DNA from: Isoptericola croceus
GTDB lineage: Bacteria > Actinomycetota > Actinomycetes > Actinomycetales > Cellulomonadaceae
DNA: 64,000 bases
NCBI RefSeq assembly: GCF_029382255.1
Contig: NZ_JARLLG010000013.1
Span: forward strand, 53,199 to 117,198
Direction of reading: 5' to 3'
Below are positions 25,943-33,331 of the stretch, piece by piece. Below the pieces are notes generated by a model. That model saw only the letters and a list, made by a program, of their open reading frames with translations. It did no database searches and was not told where the DNA came from. Made by a program: the position numbers and the translations under genes. The first letter of the stretch is position 1; the number at the start of each line of letters is the position of its first letter.

Positions 25943-26635
25943 TCATCCCTGCGGCTGGAGCTCGAGGGAGAACTCCACGCTGCCCGTGTCCTCGACCTCG
26001 ACGAAGCCCAGGGACGGTGCCTCGACGCCGAACTCCTCGAAGACCACCGGGACGCTGCCGACGACCTGCGCGCCGCCATCGGCCACCGCGAACTGGGCGG
26101 TGACCGTGACCTCGCGGGTGACGTCCCGCAGGGTCAGGTCCCCGGTCAGCGCGACGTCGGTCCCGGCCGCCTCGAGCGGCACCGGGTCGGTGAGCTCGAA
26201 GCTCGCCGTCGGGTACGTGCCCACCTCCATGACGCTATCGCGGAAGTAGGCGTCCCGCGGGGGCTGGTCGGTGGTGATCCGCGCGACGTCGACCTCGATC
26301 TCGGCCGCGGTCACGACACCCTCGGCAACGGTGAGGGCACCGGTGACGTCGTCCGACGCCGGGTCGGTCCGCCCGGTGACGTCCACGTCCTGGCCCCGCA
26401 GCACCTCGTGCACGCGGTACCCGGCGTACGAACCGGTGGCGACGGTCCAGTCGCCGTCCACGTCCGCGAGGGCGTCGGCGTCCGTCACCTGCTCAGGAGC
26501 CGTGAGCGCCGGGGCGTCGGCCGCGAGGCTGTTCGCCCAGTCCGCGTACAGCCCGGGCCCGACGGTCACCACGGCCGCACCCCCGACCACGACGGCTGCT
26601 CCGACCCCGATCGCCACCTTCACCGCTGTCCGCAC
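25943..26635 (-). CDS. Membrane-anchored YceI-family protein
   Basis: 230 residues. An N-terminal anchor helix (VKVAIGVGAAVVVGGAAVV) is followed by an external YceI-like lipocalin-type beta-barrel that binds long isoprenoid or amide lipids in characterised members. Recognisable parts: DGDWTVATGSYAGYRVHEVL, PRDAYFRDSVMEVGTYP and LRDVTREVTVTAQF. GTG at 26635 has GAGGTGG ~6 nt upstream. First gene of the operon with the sigma and anti-sigma genes, so the protein may be part of, or the sensor for, that envelope response (inference). Confidence 0.85.
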   Translation of the reverse strand: MRTAVKVAIGVGAAVVVGGAAVVTVGPGLYADWANSLAADAPALTAPEQVTDADALADVDGDWTVATGSYAGYRVHEVLRGQDVDVTGRTDPASDDVTGALTVAEGVVTAAEIEVDVARITTDQPPRDAYFRDSVMEVGTYPTASFELTDPVPLEAAGTDVALTGDLTLRDVTREVTVTAQFAVADGGAQVVGSVPVVFEEFGVEAPSLGFVEVEDTGSVEFSLELQPQG

Positions 26636-26814
26636 GGTGCCCACCTCGTCCCTGCTCGTCGCGGTACGGCGTCGCCCCGGGTCGGAGGACGCCTGTCGCC
26701 CTGCACGACGAGACAGCCCCCGCCGAGGTTCAATCGGTCCTCGCGATGAACTCTGCACCGGCGTGTCCCGTCGTACCGGGAGCAGGCCCACCTGATCGAG
26801 GAGAAGAGAGACTC

Positions 26815-27339
26815 ATGCGACGCACAGCCAGGATCACGACCGCACTGGCCACCGCCACGCTGCTCGCCGCGACGGCGGCATGTTCCGGCACGGAGGAGGC
26901 GGCGGACGACGGCGCGACGGACACCACCACGGAGGAAACCACGGAGGCGGAGCCCATGGGTGACGCCGTCCTCGCCACGACGGACAGCGAGCTCGGGACG
27001 ATCGTCGTCGACGGCGAGGGCATGACCGTCTACTACTTCACCCCCGACGAGCCCGGCTCCGGGGTGAGCGTCTGCGAGGACGAGTGCCTGATCAACTGGC
27101 CGCCGGTCCATGCGCAGGACGAGGACCCGCAGGTCGACGGCGTCACCGCCGAGGTCGGCACGATCACCGGCAACGACGGCGAGCTGCAGGTCACGCTCGA
27201 CGGGCGCCCCGTGTACCTGTTCGTGGGCGACGAGGCTCCCGGCGACGTCGCGGGCCAGGCCGTCGAAGACGTCTGGTGGGTCGTGGCGCCCGACGGTGCG
27301 GAGATCACCGAGACCGCCGGGGCGGGCTCCGGCTACTGA
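26815..27339 (+). CDS. Secreted lipoprotein with Yx(FWY)xxD repeats (COG4315-type)
   Basis: 174 residues. Signal plus lipobox AATAAC (Cys22), acidic Thr/Glu linker, then two copies of the conserved unit: MTVYYFTPDEPGSG then CEDECLINWPPV, and RPVYLFVGDEAPGD. Function of the family is unknown; members are often found with ECF sigma/anti-sigma genes, as here, where it is divergent from the YceI-sigma operon across 179 bp and could be a target of that sigma factor. GAGGAGAAGAGAG provides a strong ribosome-binding site. Confidence 0.88.
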   Translation: MRRTARITTALATATLLAATAACSGTEEAADDGATDTTTEETTEAEPMGDAVLATTDSELGTIVVDGEGMTVYYFTPDEPGSGVSVCEDECLINWPPVHAQDEDPQVDGVTAEVGTITGNDGELQVTLDGRPVYLFVGDEAPGDVAGQAVEDVWWVVAPDGAEITETAGAGSGY

Positions 27340-27347
27340 CCGTCGGC

Positions 27348-27376
27348 GGCGCCCTCTGCCGGCGTCAGAGGGCGCC
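27348..27376. terminator. Hairpin between the lipoprotein gene and the SHOCT gene
   Basis: 11-bp perfect stem (27348-27358 with 27366-27376). The right arm is part of a CAGAGGGCG motif present three times at 27366-27402, the last copy reaching into the end of the SHOCT gene. Confidence 0.65.
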
Positions 27377-27393
27377 GTCAGAGGGCGCCGGCG

Positions 27394-27798
27394 TCAGAGG
27401 GCGTCGAGGATGCGCCGGCGTGCCGCATCCCGCTCGGCGTCGCTGATGGTGCCCGCGCGGTGCAGGCGGTCGACCTCCGCCAGGCGCACCTCGGGCGCGG
27501 GTGCGGGCGCTGGCGTCCTCGGCACCGTGCTCGCCAGGTCTGGCGACGACCCGAGCCGCCGGGCCATACGCACCTGGAGGTCGGTCTGCGGGTCGAGCGG
27601 GTCGACGCCGGCGTCGTGGAGGGTCTTCGCGCGGCGTACGGACATCACGATGCTGACGACGACTACCACGACGATCAGGACGATCACCAGGCCGAAGAAC
27701 CCGCTGAAGGCATCGCTCCCCCCGACGAGGCCAGGGTCGAAGGCGGGGTCGAAGTCGTCGAAGGCAGGGTCGTCGACGTAGAGGTCGTCCGGTTCCAT
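27394..27798 (-). CDS. Membrane protein with C-terminal SHOCT domain
   Basis: 134 residues: a very acidic N-terminus ([19 protein letters not shown]), one strongly hydrophobic helix (~33-52, mostly Val/Ile), a basic stretch, a Pro/Ala linker and a C-terminal SHOCT motif ([20 protein letters not shown]) that usually mediates oligomerisation. ATG at 27798 follows GAGGAGGAG. Role unknown. Confidence 0.8.
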   Translation of the reverse strand: MEPDDLYVDDPAFDDFDPAFDPGLVGGSDAFSGFFGLVIVLIVVVVVVSIVMSVRRAKTLHDAGVDPLDPQTDLQVRMARRLGSSPDLASTVPRTPAPAPAPEVRLAEVDRLHRAGTISDAERDAARRRILDAL

Positions 27799-27945
27799 GG
27801 CGGTCTCCTCCTCAGAAGGTGCCGAGCAGAGGTGGTCGAACCCCTGCGCGAGGATCCGGGCCGGTCGGTCGACTGCGGGCAAAGTAGCAGCGCGATGCCG
27901 GGGCGGCCACTGACCGCGCCGCGGCGCGCCGTCGGACCCTCGCCC

Positions 27946-27951
27946 TACGCT
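27946..27951 (+). promoter_or_regulatory. -10 element, leaderless promoter of endonuclease IV
   Basis: TACGCT lies 6 nt before the ATG at 27958. Confidence 0.5.
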
Positions 27952-27957
27952 GAACCC

Positions 27958-28740
27958 ATGAGCGTGAAGATCGGTGCCCATGTGAGCCTCGCCGACACCG
28001 TCGCGGATGCGGCGGCGATCGGCGCGGACGTCGTCCAGGTGTTCGTCTCGGACCCGCAGGCGTGGAAGGTGCCGCCGCTCGAGGACGGCGAGGCCGCGGC
28101 GTTCCGCGAGGTGACGACGGCGGCGGGCCTCGACGTCTACGTGCACGCCCCCTACGTCATCAACGTGGCCTCGACGAACAACCGCATCCGCATCCCCAGC
28201 CGCAAGCTGTTGCAGCAGGTGATGACCCGGGCCGAGGAGATCGGCGCCCAGGGCGTGGTGGTGCACGGCGGGCACGTGACAGCGAAGGACGACCCGGCGA
28301 AGGGCTTCGACAACTGGCGCAAGGCGATCGACGCGCTCGAGACCGACGTCCCCGTCCTCATCGAGAACACCGCGGGCGGCGACCACTCGATGGCGCGGCG
28401 GCTGGAGCGGATCGAGCAGCTCTGGGCGGCCGTGCAGCAGGCCGACGGTGCCGAGAACGTCGGCTTCACCCTCGACACCTGTCATGCCTGGGCGGGCGGT
28501 CTCGACCTGGCCTGCGCCGTCGCCGACGTCCGGGCGATCACCGGCCGCATCGACCTGGTGCACGCCAACGACTCGCGCGACGAAGCCGGCTCCGGGGCGG
28601 ACCGGCACACCAACTTCGGGGTGGGGAACATCCCGCCCGAGCTCCTCGTCGGCGTCGTCGAGGCAGCCGGTGCCCCCGTGATCTGCGAGACCAAGGGTGA
28701 CGTGGGCACCGACATCGCGTGGCTGCGCGAGCGGCTCTGA
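27958..28740 (+). CDS. nfo: Deoxyribonuclease IV (AP endonuclease)
   Basis: 260 residues, TIM-barrel base-excision-repair enzyme that nicks DNA 5' to abasic sites. The zinc-ligand blocks of the family are present in order: [63 protein letters not shown] then RHTNFGVG, and [11 protein letters not shown] 6 nt behind TACGCT. Single gene. Confidence 0.95.
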   Translation: MSVKIGAHVSLADTVADAAAIGADVVQVFVSDPQAWKVPPLEDGEAAAFREVTTAAGLDVYVHAPYVINVASTNNRIRIPSRKLLQQVMTRAEEIGAQGVVVHGGHVTAKDDPAKGFDNWRKAIDALETDVPVLIENTAGGDHSMARRLERIEQLWAAVQQADGAENVGFTLDTCHAWAGGLDLACAVADVRAITGRIDLVHANDSRDEAGSGADRHTNFGVGNIPPELLVGVVEAAGAPVICETKGDVGTDIAWLRERL

Positions 28741-28809
28741 GCGTCCGCGGTGCGCGGGGCACCCTGTGGAAAACTCCTTCGGGGCACGGCGGGCCGGGAC
28801 ACTGCCCGC

Positions 28810-29178
28810 ATGCGACGACTCAGCAGACCTGCACCTGACCACCACCTCGCGGTCGACATCGACGACGCCGAAGCCGGACCCGGCGGCGCACCTGAGATCT
28901 TCGACCCACCGCGCCGGCGCCCTGGGCCACGGCTCTGCGCCGACGGTCTCGCAAGAGTGGCTGCCGGCGCCGTCCGCCTCGAGGCCGCCCGCCGCGGCCT
29001 GTCCCAGCAGCAGCTCGCGATCGAGCTCGGCCTGTCCCGCACCGCGGTCTCGGCGAGATTCCGGGACCAGGTGGCGTGGACCCTCGACGAGATAGGTCTC
29101 CTCGCCCAGCTCTTCGGCTGCCGTGTCGCGGACCTGGTCACGGAAGCCCCTACCCGGCCAGGGCTCCGCGTCTGGTGA
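28810..29178 (+). CDS. XRE/Cro-type helix-turn-helix regulator
   Basis: 122 residues. The first ~40 are charged and probably flexible; the HTH spans ~55-105 (LEAARRGLSQQQLAIELGLS as recognition core) and the protein ends soon after. No sensor or catalytic domain. ATG is 6 nt behind GACACT (imperfect). Two tandem palindromes lie 113-147 bp past its stop codon, the only operator-like sequence near it. Confidence 0.75.
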   Translation: MRRLSRPAPDHHLAVDIDDAEAGPGGAPEIFDPPRRRPGPRLCADGLARVAAGAVRLEAARRGLSQQQLAIELGLSRTAVSARFRDQVAWTLDEIGLLAQLFGCRVADLVTEAPTRPGLRVW

Positions 29179-29290
29179 CCGATGCACCGGGATCCCCGGC
29201 GGCGAGACGCCGACGAGTGCTTCGGCGCCCCGGGAGCCTGAATGCCGGGAGCGACCTGAGCGACACGAGCGACGGCACGCCAGGAGCGAA

Positions 29291-29325
29291 TCACGCAAGG
29301 CGTGAGAATCACGCCCAGCGTGATT
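29291..29325. promoter_or_regulatory. Two tandem palindromes with the same half-site (possible operator)
   Basis: Palindrome 1 (29291-29305): TCACGC-AAG-GCGTGA, perfect. Palindrome 2 (29307-29325): AATCACGC-CCA-GCGTGATT, perfect. Centres are 18 bp apart. They sit in the 224-bp space between the XRE gene and the convergent response-regulator gene, so they precede no gene start closely. Regulator site or attachment-type site cannot be decided. Confidence 0.55.
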
Positions 29326-29402
29326 GACGACAGCCGCGGCGCCACCATTCCTCCCGAGGTGACAGGTCGGATCCTCGGTCCGCGAGGCCAGGCGCTGGTC
29401 GG

Positions 29403-30074
29403 TCAGGGCGAGCCGGCATCGTGGATCGCGATGGCCGCCTGCACCCGGTTCGACGCACCCAGCTTGTCGAGGATCCGCGAGACGTGCGTCTTCACCGTCG
29501 GCACACTCAGGTACAGCTCTGCCGCGATCTCCGCGTTGGACAGCCCCTGGGACAGCACGCCGGCGACCTCCCGCTCCCGGTCGGTCAGGGTCGCGATCCG
29601 GCGCCGCACCACGTGGCGCCCACCGCTGCTCGGACCGGCGGTCTGGCCCGAGACCTGCTCGATGAGCTGGGTCATCACCGACGGTGACAGCGTGGGCTCG
29701 CCGGCCGCCGCCGCCCGGACCGCCGCGACCAGCCGGTCCGGCGGGGTGTCCTTCAGCAGGAACCCGGCGGCCCCAGCACGCAGGGCGCGCAGCACCATGT
29801 CGTCGGCGTCGAATGTGGTCAGCACGATGACCCGCGGCGCCGGATCGCCCTGCGCGACGATCTGCCGGGTGGCCTCGATCCCGTCCACCCGCGGCATCCG
29901 GATGTCCATGAGCACCACGTCGGGGCGCGCACGCCGCACCAGCTCCACGCCGTCGTCCCCGTCGCCGGCGTCACCCACGACGCGCACCTCGGGCGCGCCT
30001 CCGAGGATGAGGCCCAGCCCTGCACGAACCAGCGCGTCGTCGTCGACCACGACGACGGAGATCGACTCGGTCAT
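29403..30074 (-). CDS. NarL/FixJ-type response regulator
   Basis: 223 residues. Receiver domain with acidic pocket VVVVDDD and phospho-acceptor Asp57 (VVLMDIRMP), switch Thr in VIVLTTFDADD and conserved Lys in FLLKDTPPDRL; LuxR-type HTH at the C-terminus (TLTDREREVAGVLSQGLSNA). ATG overlaps the stop of its kinase (ATGA). The pair is divergent from an ABC exporter, a common arrangement in which the regulator controls the exporter. Confidence 0.94.
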   Translation of the reverse strand: MTESISVVVVDDDALVRAGLGLILGGAPEVRVVGDAGDGDDGVELVRRARPDVVLMDIRMPRVDGIEATRQIVAQGDPAPRVIVLTTFDADDMVLRALRAGAAGFLLKDTPPDRLVAAVRAAAAGEPTLSPSVMTQLIEQVSGQTAGPSSGGRHVVRRRIATLTDREREVAGVLSQGLSNAEIAAELYLSVPTVKTHVSRILDKLGASNRVQAAIAIHDAGSP

Positions 30075-31393
30075 GCAGCCCACGGTAGCCATGCGCGCAG
30101 CACGAAGCGGCCGTCCGTCTCGCGTGCCGTCAGGGTGCCGCCGGCAAGCTCGGCCCGCTCGGTCAGACCGAGCAGCCCCAGGCCCGACGGCGGCACCATC
30201 GGCTCGACGTCGCCGGCGGCCGGCGTGCGCCCCACCTCCGTCCGCGGCCCGCTGCCGCCCGAGGACGCCGTCGGGTTGGTCACCGTGATCCACATGCCCT
30301 CGCCGGGTGCGCCGCGCAGCTCCACCGACGCGGGCAGCTCGCGGGCGTGCTTGCGCACGTTCGTCAGCGCCTCCTGCACGATGCGGTACGCGGTGCGCGA
30401 CGTCGCCGTCGGCAGCCGGTCCGGGGAGGTCGTGCGATCGACCAGCCGGACCGAGGTGCCGGCCTCCGTGGTCGAGCTCGTCAGCGCCGGGAGGTCAGCG
30501 AGCGTCGGCTGGGGGCGCTCGGGGTCGGGTGCGAGGCCGGCGTCCTCGTCCGGGCCGGGGCCGTCGAGCCCACGCAGCACCCCGAGCACCTCGCGCAGCT
30601 CGCCGAGCGCCTCGTGCGCGCTGTCCCGCACGAGAGCCGCCGACTCGGCGACCTGCTCGCGCGGCAGGTCCGTCCGGTAGGCGAGCGCCCCGGCGTGCAT
30701 GGCGACCAGCGACATGCGGTGGGCGAGCACGTCGTGCATCTCGCGCGCGATCCGGGCCCGCTCGTTCGCGCGCGCCTGCGCCACACGGCTCGCCTGCTCC
30801 CGCTCCGCCGTCGCCAGACGCCCGTGCAGTCCCGCCAGATGCTCACGGCGCAGCCCGATGTACGCGCCGATCCACACCAGCAGTGCGTAGAGGAGGAGTC
30901 CGACGCCGACGTCGACCAGCCAGCCCAAGCTGTCCGCGGCGGGGTACAGCACCCCGTACACCCAGCCCGCCACCACGAACTCGACGCCGACCACGGCGAT
31001 GCGCCACCAGCTCCGGTGCGTCGCGAGCGACAGCACGGCCAACGCGGTCGGCCCCGCCGCGAAGACGGAGACCGCGCCGGCGGCGGTCACGATCAGCGCG
31101 ATCGTCATGGGCGCACGGCGGCGCAGCAGCACGAGCCCGAGGCAGACCAGCCCGATGACGATGTCGAGCGCGATGCGCTCCGGTTCGATCTGGCGCTGGC
31201 CCGTCTCGCTCTCGTAGACCACCCCACCGGTGATGAGCATGCTCATCGACAGCGCCACACCGAGCCGCCACGTCTCACCCCAGAGGTGCCGCAGCCGCGA
31301 ACGGGTCGGGACCGCCGGGCGACGGTCGGGCACCGACGGTCCGGCAGCCGCGGCAGCGTCGACGCGGTACGGGTCGTCGGGCGGGGTGGGCAC
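30071..31393 (-). CDS. DesK/NarX-type sensor histidine kinase
   Basis: 440 residues. Five or six transmembrane helices in residues ~45-175 with little external sequence, so it probably senses a membrane-embedded or membrane-active signal. HisKA_3 dimerisation helix carries H220 (IAREMHDVLAHRMSLVAMH); HATPase_c has the N-box IVQEALTNVRKHA and a PPSGLGLLGLTERAEL G-box, with a long Pro/Gly-rich insertion between them. GTG at 31393 lies 6 nt behind TACGCT. Confidence 0.93.
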   Translation of the reverse strand: MPTPPDDPYRVDAAAAAGPSVPDRRPAVPTRSRLRHLWGETWRLGVALSMSMLITGGVVYESETGQRQIEPERIALDIVIGLVCLGLVLLRRRAPMTIALIVTAAGAVSVFAAGPTALAVLSLATHRSWWRIAVVGVEFVVAGWVYGVLYPAADSLGWLVDVGVGLLLYALLVWIGAYIGLRREHLAGLHGRLATAEREQASRVAQARANERARIAREMHDVLAHRMSLVAMHAGALAYRTDLPREQVAESAALVRDSAHEALGELREVLGVLRGLDGPGPDEDAGLAPDPERPQPTLADLPALTSSTTEAGTSVRLVDRTTSPDRLPTATSRTAYRIVQEALTNVRKHARELPASVELRGAPGEGMWITVTNPTASSGGSGPRTEVGRTPAAGDVEPMVPPSGLGLLGLTERAELAGGTLTARETDGRFVLRAWLPWAA

Positions 31394-31399
31394 CTGCCG

Positions 31400-31405
31400 A
31401 GCGTA
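31400..31405 (-). promoter_or_regulatory. -10 element, leaderless promoter of the kinase/regulator operon
   Basis: On the minus strand TACGCT lies 6 nt before the GTG at 31393. Confidence 0.5.
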
Positions 31406-31423
31406 GGACGTCGTGCCGGGCCG

Positions 31424-31466
31424 GGCATCCGCCGTCGGACGCCGATCGCCGCCACGGCATCCGCCG
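31424..31466. repeat. Direct repeats in the kinase/ABC divergent promoter region
   Basis: GGCATCCGCCG occurs at 31424-31434 and 31456-31466, exactly 32 bp (about three helical turns) apart, in the 160 bp between the divergent operons. Candidate binding sites for the response regulator encoded at 29403-30074. Confidence 0.4.
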
Positions 31467-31553
31467 AAAGGATGACCCGCCGGAGCCGCAGGGCGGAGAC
31501 ATCCCCTCCCTGCGGGTGATGTGCCCCTGCCGTGCCCGCGGAAGGCTGGAGCC

Positions 31554-32453
31554 ATGATCACCGTAGAGCACCTGACCAAGAGGTACGGGCCGGTCCTGGC
31601 CGTGAACGACGTGTCGTTCACCGCCGAGCCGGGACTCGTCACCGGATTCCTCGGGCCGAACGGCGCCGGCAAGTCGACCGCCATGCGCATGATGACCGGC
31701 CTGACACCCCCGACCAGCGGGGCGACGCGCATCCTTGGCAAGCCGTACGGCGCGCTCGCCAACCCCGGCCGCCGGGTCGGGGTGCTGCTCGACGCCGCCG
31801 CCCAGCACGCGGGACGCACCGGCCGCGAGACGCTCGCCCTGTCGGCGCTGCTCACCGGCGTCGGTCGGCACCGCGTCGACGAGGTGCTCGACATCGTCGG
31901 GCTCACGTCCGCCGAGGCGGGACGACGCGTCCGCACCTACTCCCTCGGCATGCGGCAGCGGCTCGGCCTCGCCGGTGCCCTGCTCGGCGAGCCCGACGTG
32001 CTCATCCTCGACGAGCCGGCCAACGGCCTCGACCCCGCCGGCATCCGCTGGATGCGCGACCTCCTGCGCGACTTCGCGGCCGACGGCGGCACCGTCCTGC
32101 TGTCCTCCCACCTGCTGTCCGAGATCGAGCAGGTCGCCGACCGGCTCATCGTCATCGGACGCGGTCGTATCGTCGCCGAGGGCACCAAGGACGAGCTCCT
32201 GCGGGCCGCCGGGACGTTCGTGCGCTCCACGGACGACGCCGCCCTGGCCGCCGCCTGCCGGCAGGCCGGCATCGAGGTGGATCGCCAGCCCGGCGGCGGG
32301 TTCGTGACCACCGCGGACGCCGAGCACGTCGCCCGGACCGCCCTCGCGGCCGGTGTGCTCGTGGTCGAGCTGCGCGATACCTCGTCCCGCGGGCTGGAGG
32401 AGCTGTTCCTCGAGCTCACCGCCGACGACGCCCGAGAGAAGGTGTCGGCATGA
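31554..32453 (+). CDS. ABC exporter ATPase subunit
   Basis: 299 residues. Walker A GPNGAGKSTA, signature YSLGMRQRLGLAGAL, Walker B VLILDEPANGLD, H-loop SSHLLSEIEQ, then a C-terminal extension of ~80 residues typical of drug/lantibiotic-type exporters. Coupled to the permease by an ATGA overlap, and divergent from a two-component system. Substrate not identifiable. Confidence 0.93.
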   Translation: MITVEHLTKRYGPVLAVNDVSFTAEPGLVTGFLGPNGAGKSTAMRMMTGLTPPTSGATRILGKPYGALANPGRRVGVLLDAAAQHAGRTGRETLALSALLTGVGRHRVDEVLDIVGLTSAEAGRRVRTYSLGMRQRLGLAGALLGEPDVLILDEPANGLDPAGIRWMRDLLRDFAADGGTVLLSSHLLSEIEQVADRLIVIGRGRIVAEGTKDELLRAAGTFVRSTDDAALAAACRQAGIEVDRQPGGGFVTTADAEHVARTALAAGVLVVELRDTSSRGLEELFLELTADDAREKVSA

Positions 32454-33244
32454 CCGCCGTCCAGCAGTCCGCACCCCCCACCCGCACCCGGCAGGTCGAT
32501 CTCCAGCCGGTCCCGTTCACCCGGCTCGTCGCGTACGAGTGGCGCAAGCAGCTCGACACCCGGGCGGTGCGCTGGCTGTTCGTCACCATCGCCGTGCTCA
32601 CGGCCGGCGTGCTGGCCATCACGGCGCTCGTGGGCGACGGGAACGTGTCGTTCGAGACCTTCGTGTCGAACACCTCGACGCCGCTGGCGATGCTGCTGCC
32701 GGTCGTCGCCATCCTCGCCACCACGGCGGAGTGGTCGCAGCGCACCGGGCTGACCACCTTCACGCTGGAACCGCGCCGGCTGCGGGTGGTCTGGGCAAAG
32801 CTCGTGACCGCCGTCGGCTCCGGGCTGGCGTTCTTCGTCGTCGCGACGGTGATCGCCGCGCTCGCCCACCTGGCGGTGATCACGTTCCGTGACGCCGAGC
32901 CCGACTGGGGTGTGGGCAGCATGACGGCCGGGATGGTGCTCATGCTCGCGATCTGGATGATCCAGGGCGTCGCGTTCGGCCTCATGCTGATGAGCACCCC
33001 GGGGGCGATCGTCCTCTACCTCGTGGTGCCCACGATCATGGGTGCCGTCACGGTGCTCGTGCAGGCGTGGGCCGACGTGTGGCCGTGGATCGAGCTGCAG
33101 ACCGCGAGCATGCCGCTGATCATGGGCGACCCGATGGGCGGCGAGCAGTGGGCGCAGCTCGTCGTGACGACCGCGATCTGGGTCGGGCTGCCGCTGCTGG
33201 TCGGGATCCTGCGGGTGCACCGCGGGGAGATCAAGACCGCCTGA
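32450..33244 (+). CDS. ABC-2 type exporter permease subunit
   Basis: 264 residues, six predicted helices (for example WLFVTIAVLTAGVLAITALV, then LAMLLPVVAILATTAEWSQR). An amphipathic PFTRLVAYEWRKQLDTRAVR lead-in before helix 1 and the cytoplasmic EWSQRTGLTTFTLEPRR loop are typical of ABC-2 permeases, where the loop contacts the ATPase. Ends at 33244, just ahead of a strong hairpin. Confidence 0.88.
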   Translation: MTAVQQSAPPTRTRQVDLQPVPFTRLVAYEWRKQLDTRAVRWLFVTIAVLTAGVLAITALVGDGNVSFETFVSNTSTPLAMLLPVVAILATTAEWSQRTGLTTFTLEPRRLRVVWAKLVTAVGSGLAFFVVATVIAALAHLAVITFRDAEPDWGVGSMTAGMVLMLAIWMIQGVAFGLMLMSTPGAIVLYLVVPTIMGAVTVLVQAWADVWPWIELQTASMPLIMGDPMGGEQWAQLVVTTAIWVGLPLLVGILRVHRGEIKTA

Positions 33245-33268
33245 GCCGCAGGTGCGGCACAGGGTGAT

Positions 33269-33330
33269 GCCGAACGTCTCGGTTCGACACGTCTCGACAG
33301 ACGAAGACGTGCCGGACCGAGACGTTCGGC
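33269..33330. terminator. Bidirectional hairpin between ABC permease and antiporter genes
   Basis: 26-nt arms (33269-33294, 33305-33330) with two mismatches and a 10-nt loop. The right arm ends one base before the antiporter stop codon. Confidence 0.8.
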
Positions 33331-33331
33331 G

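Noticed and set aside
29291-29325. Intrinsic terminator between XRE and response-regulator genes
   Set aside because: Two short palindromes with 3-nt loops and no T-tract; the shared half-site fits an operator better.
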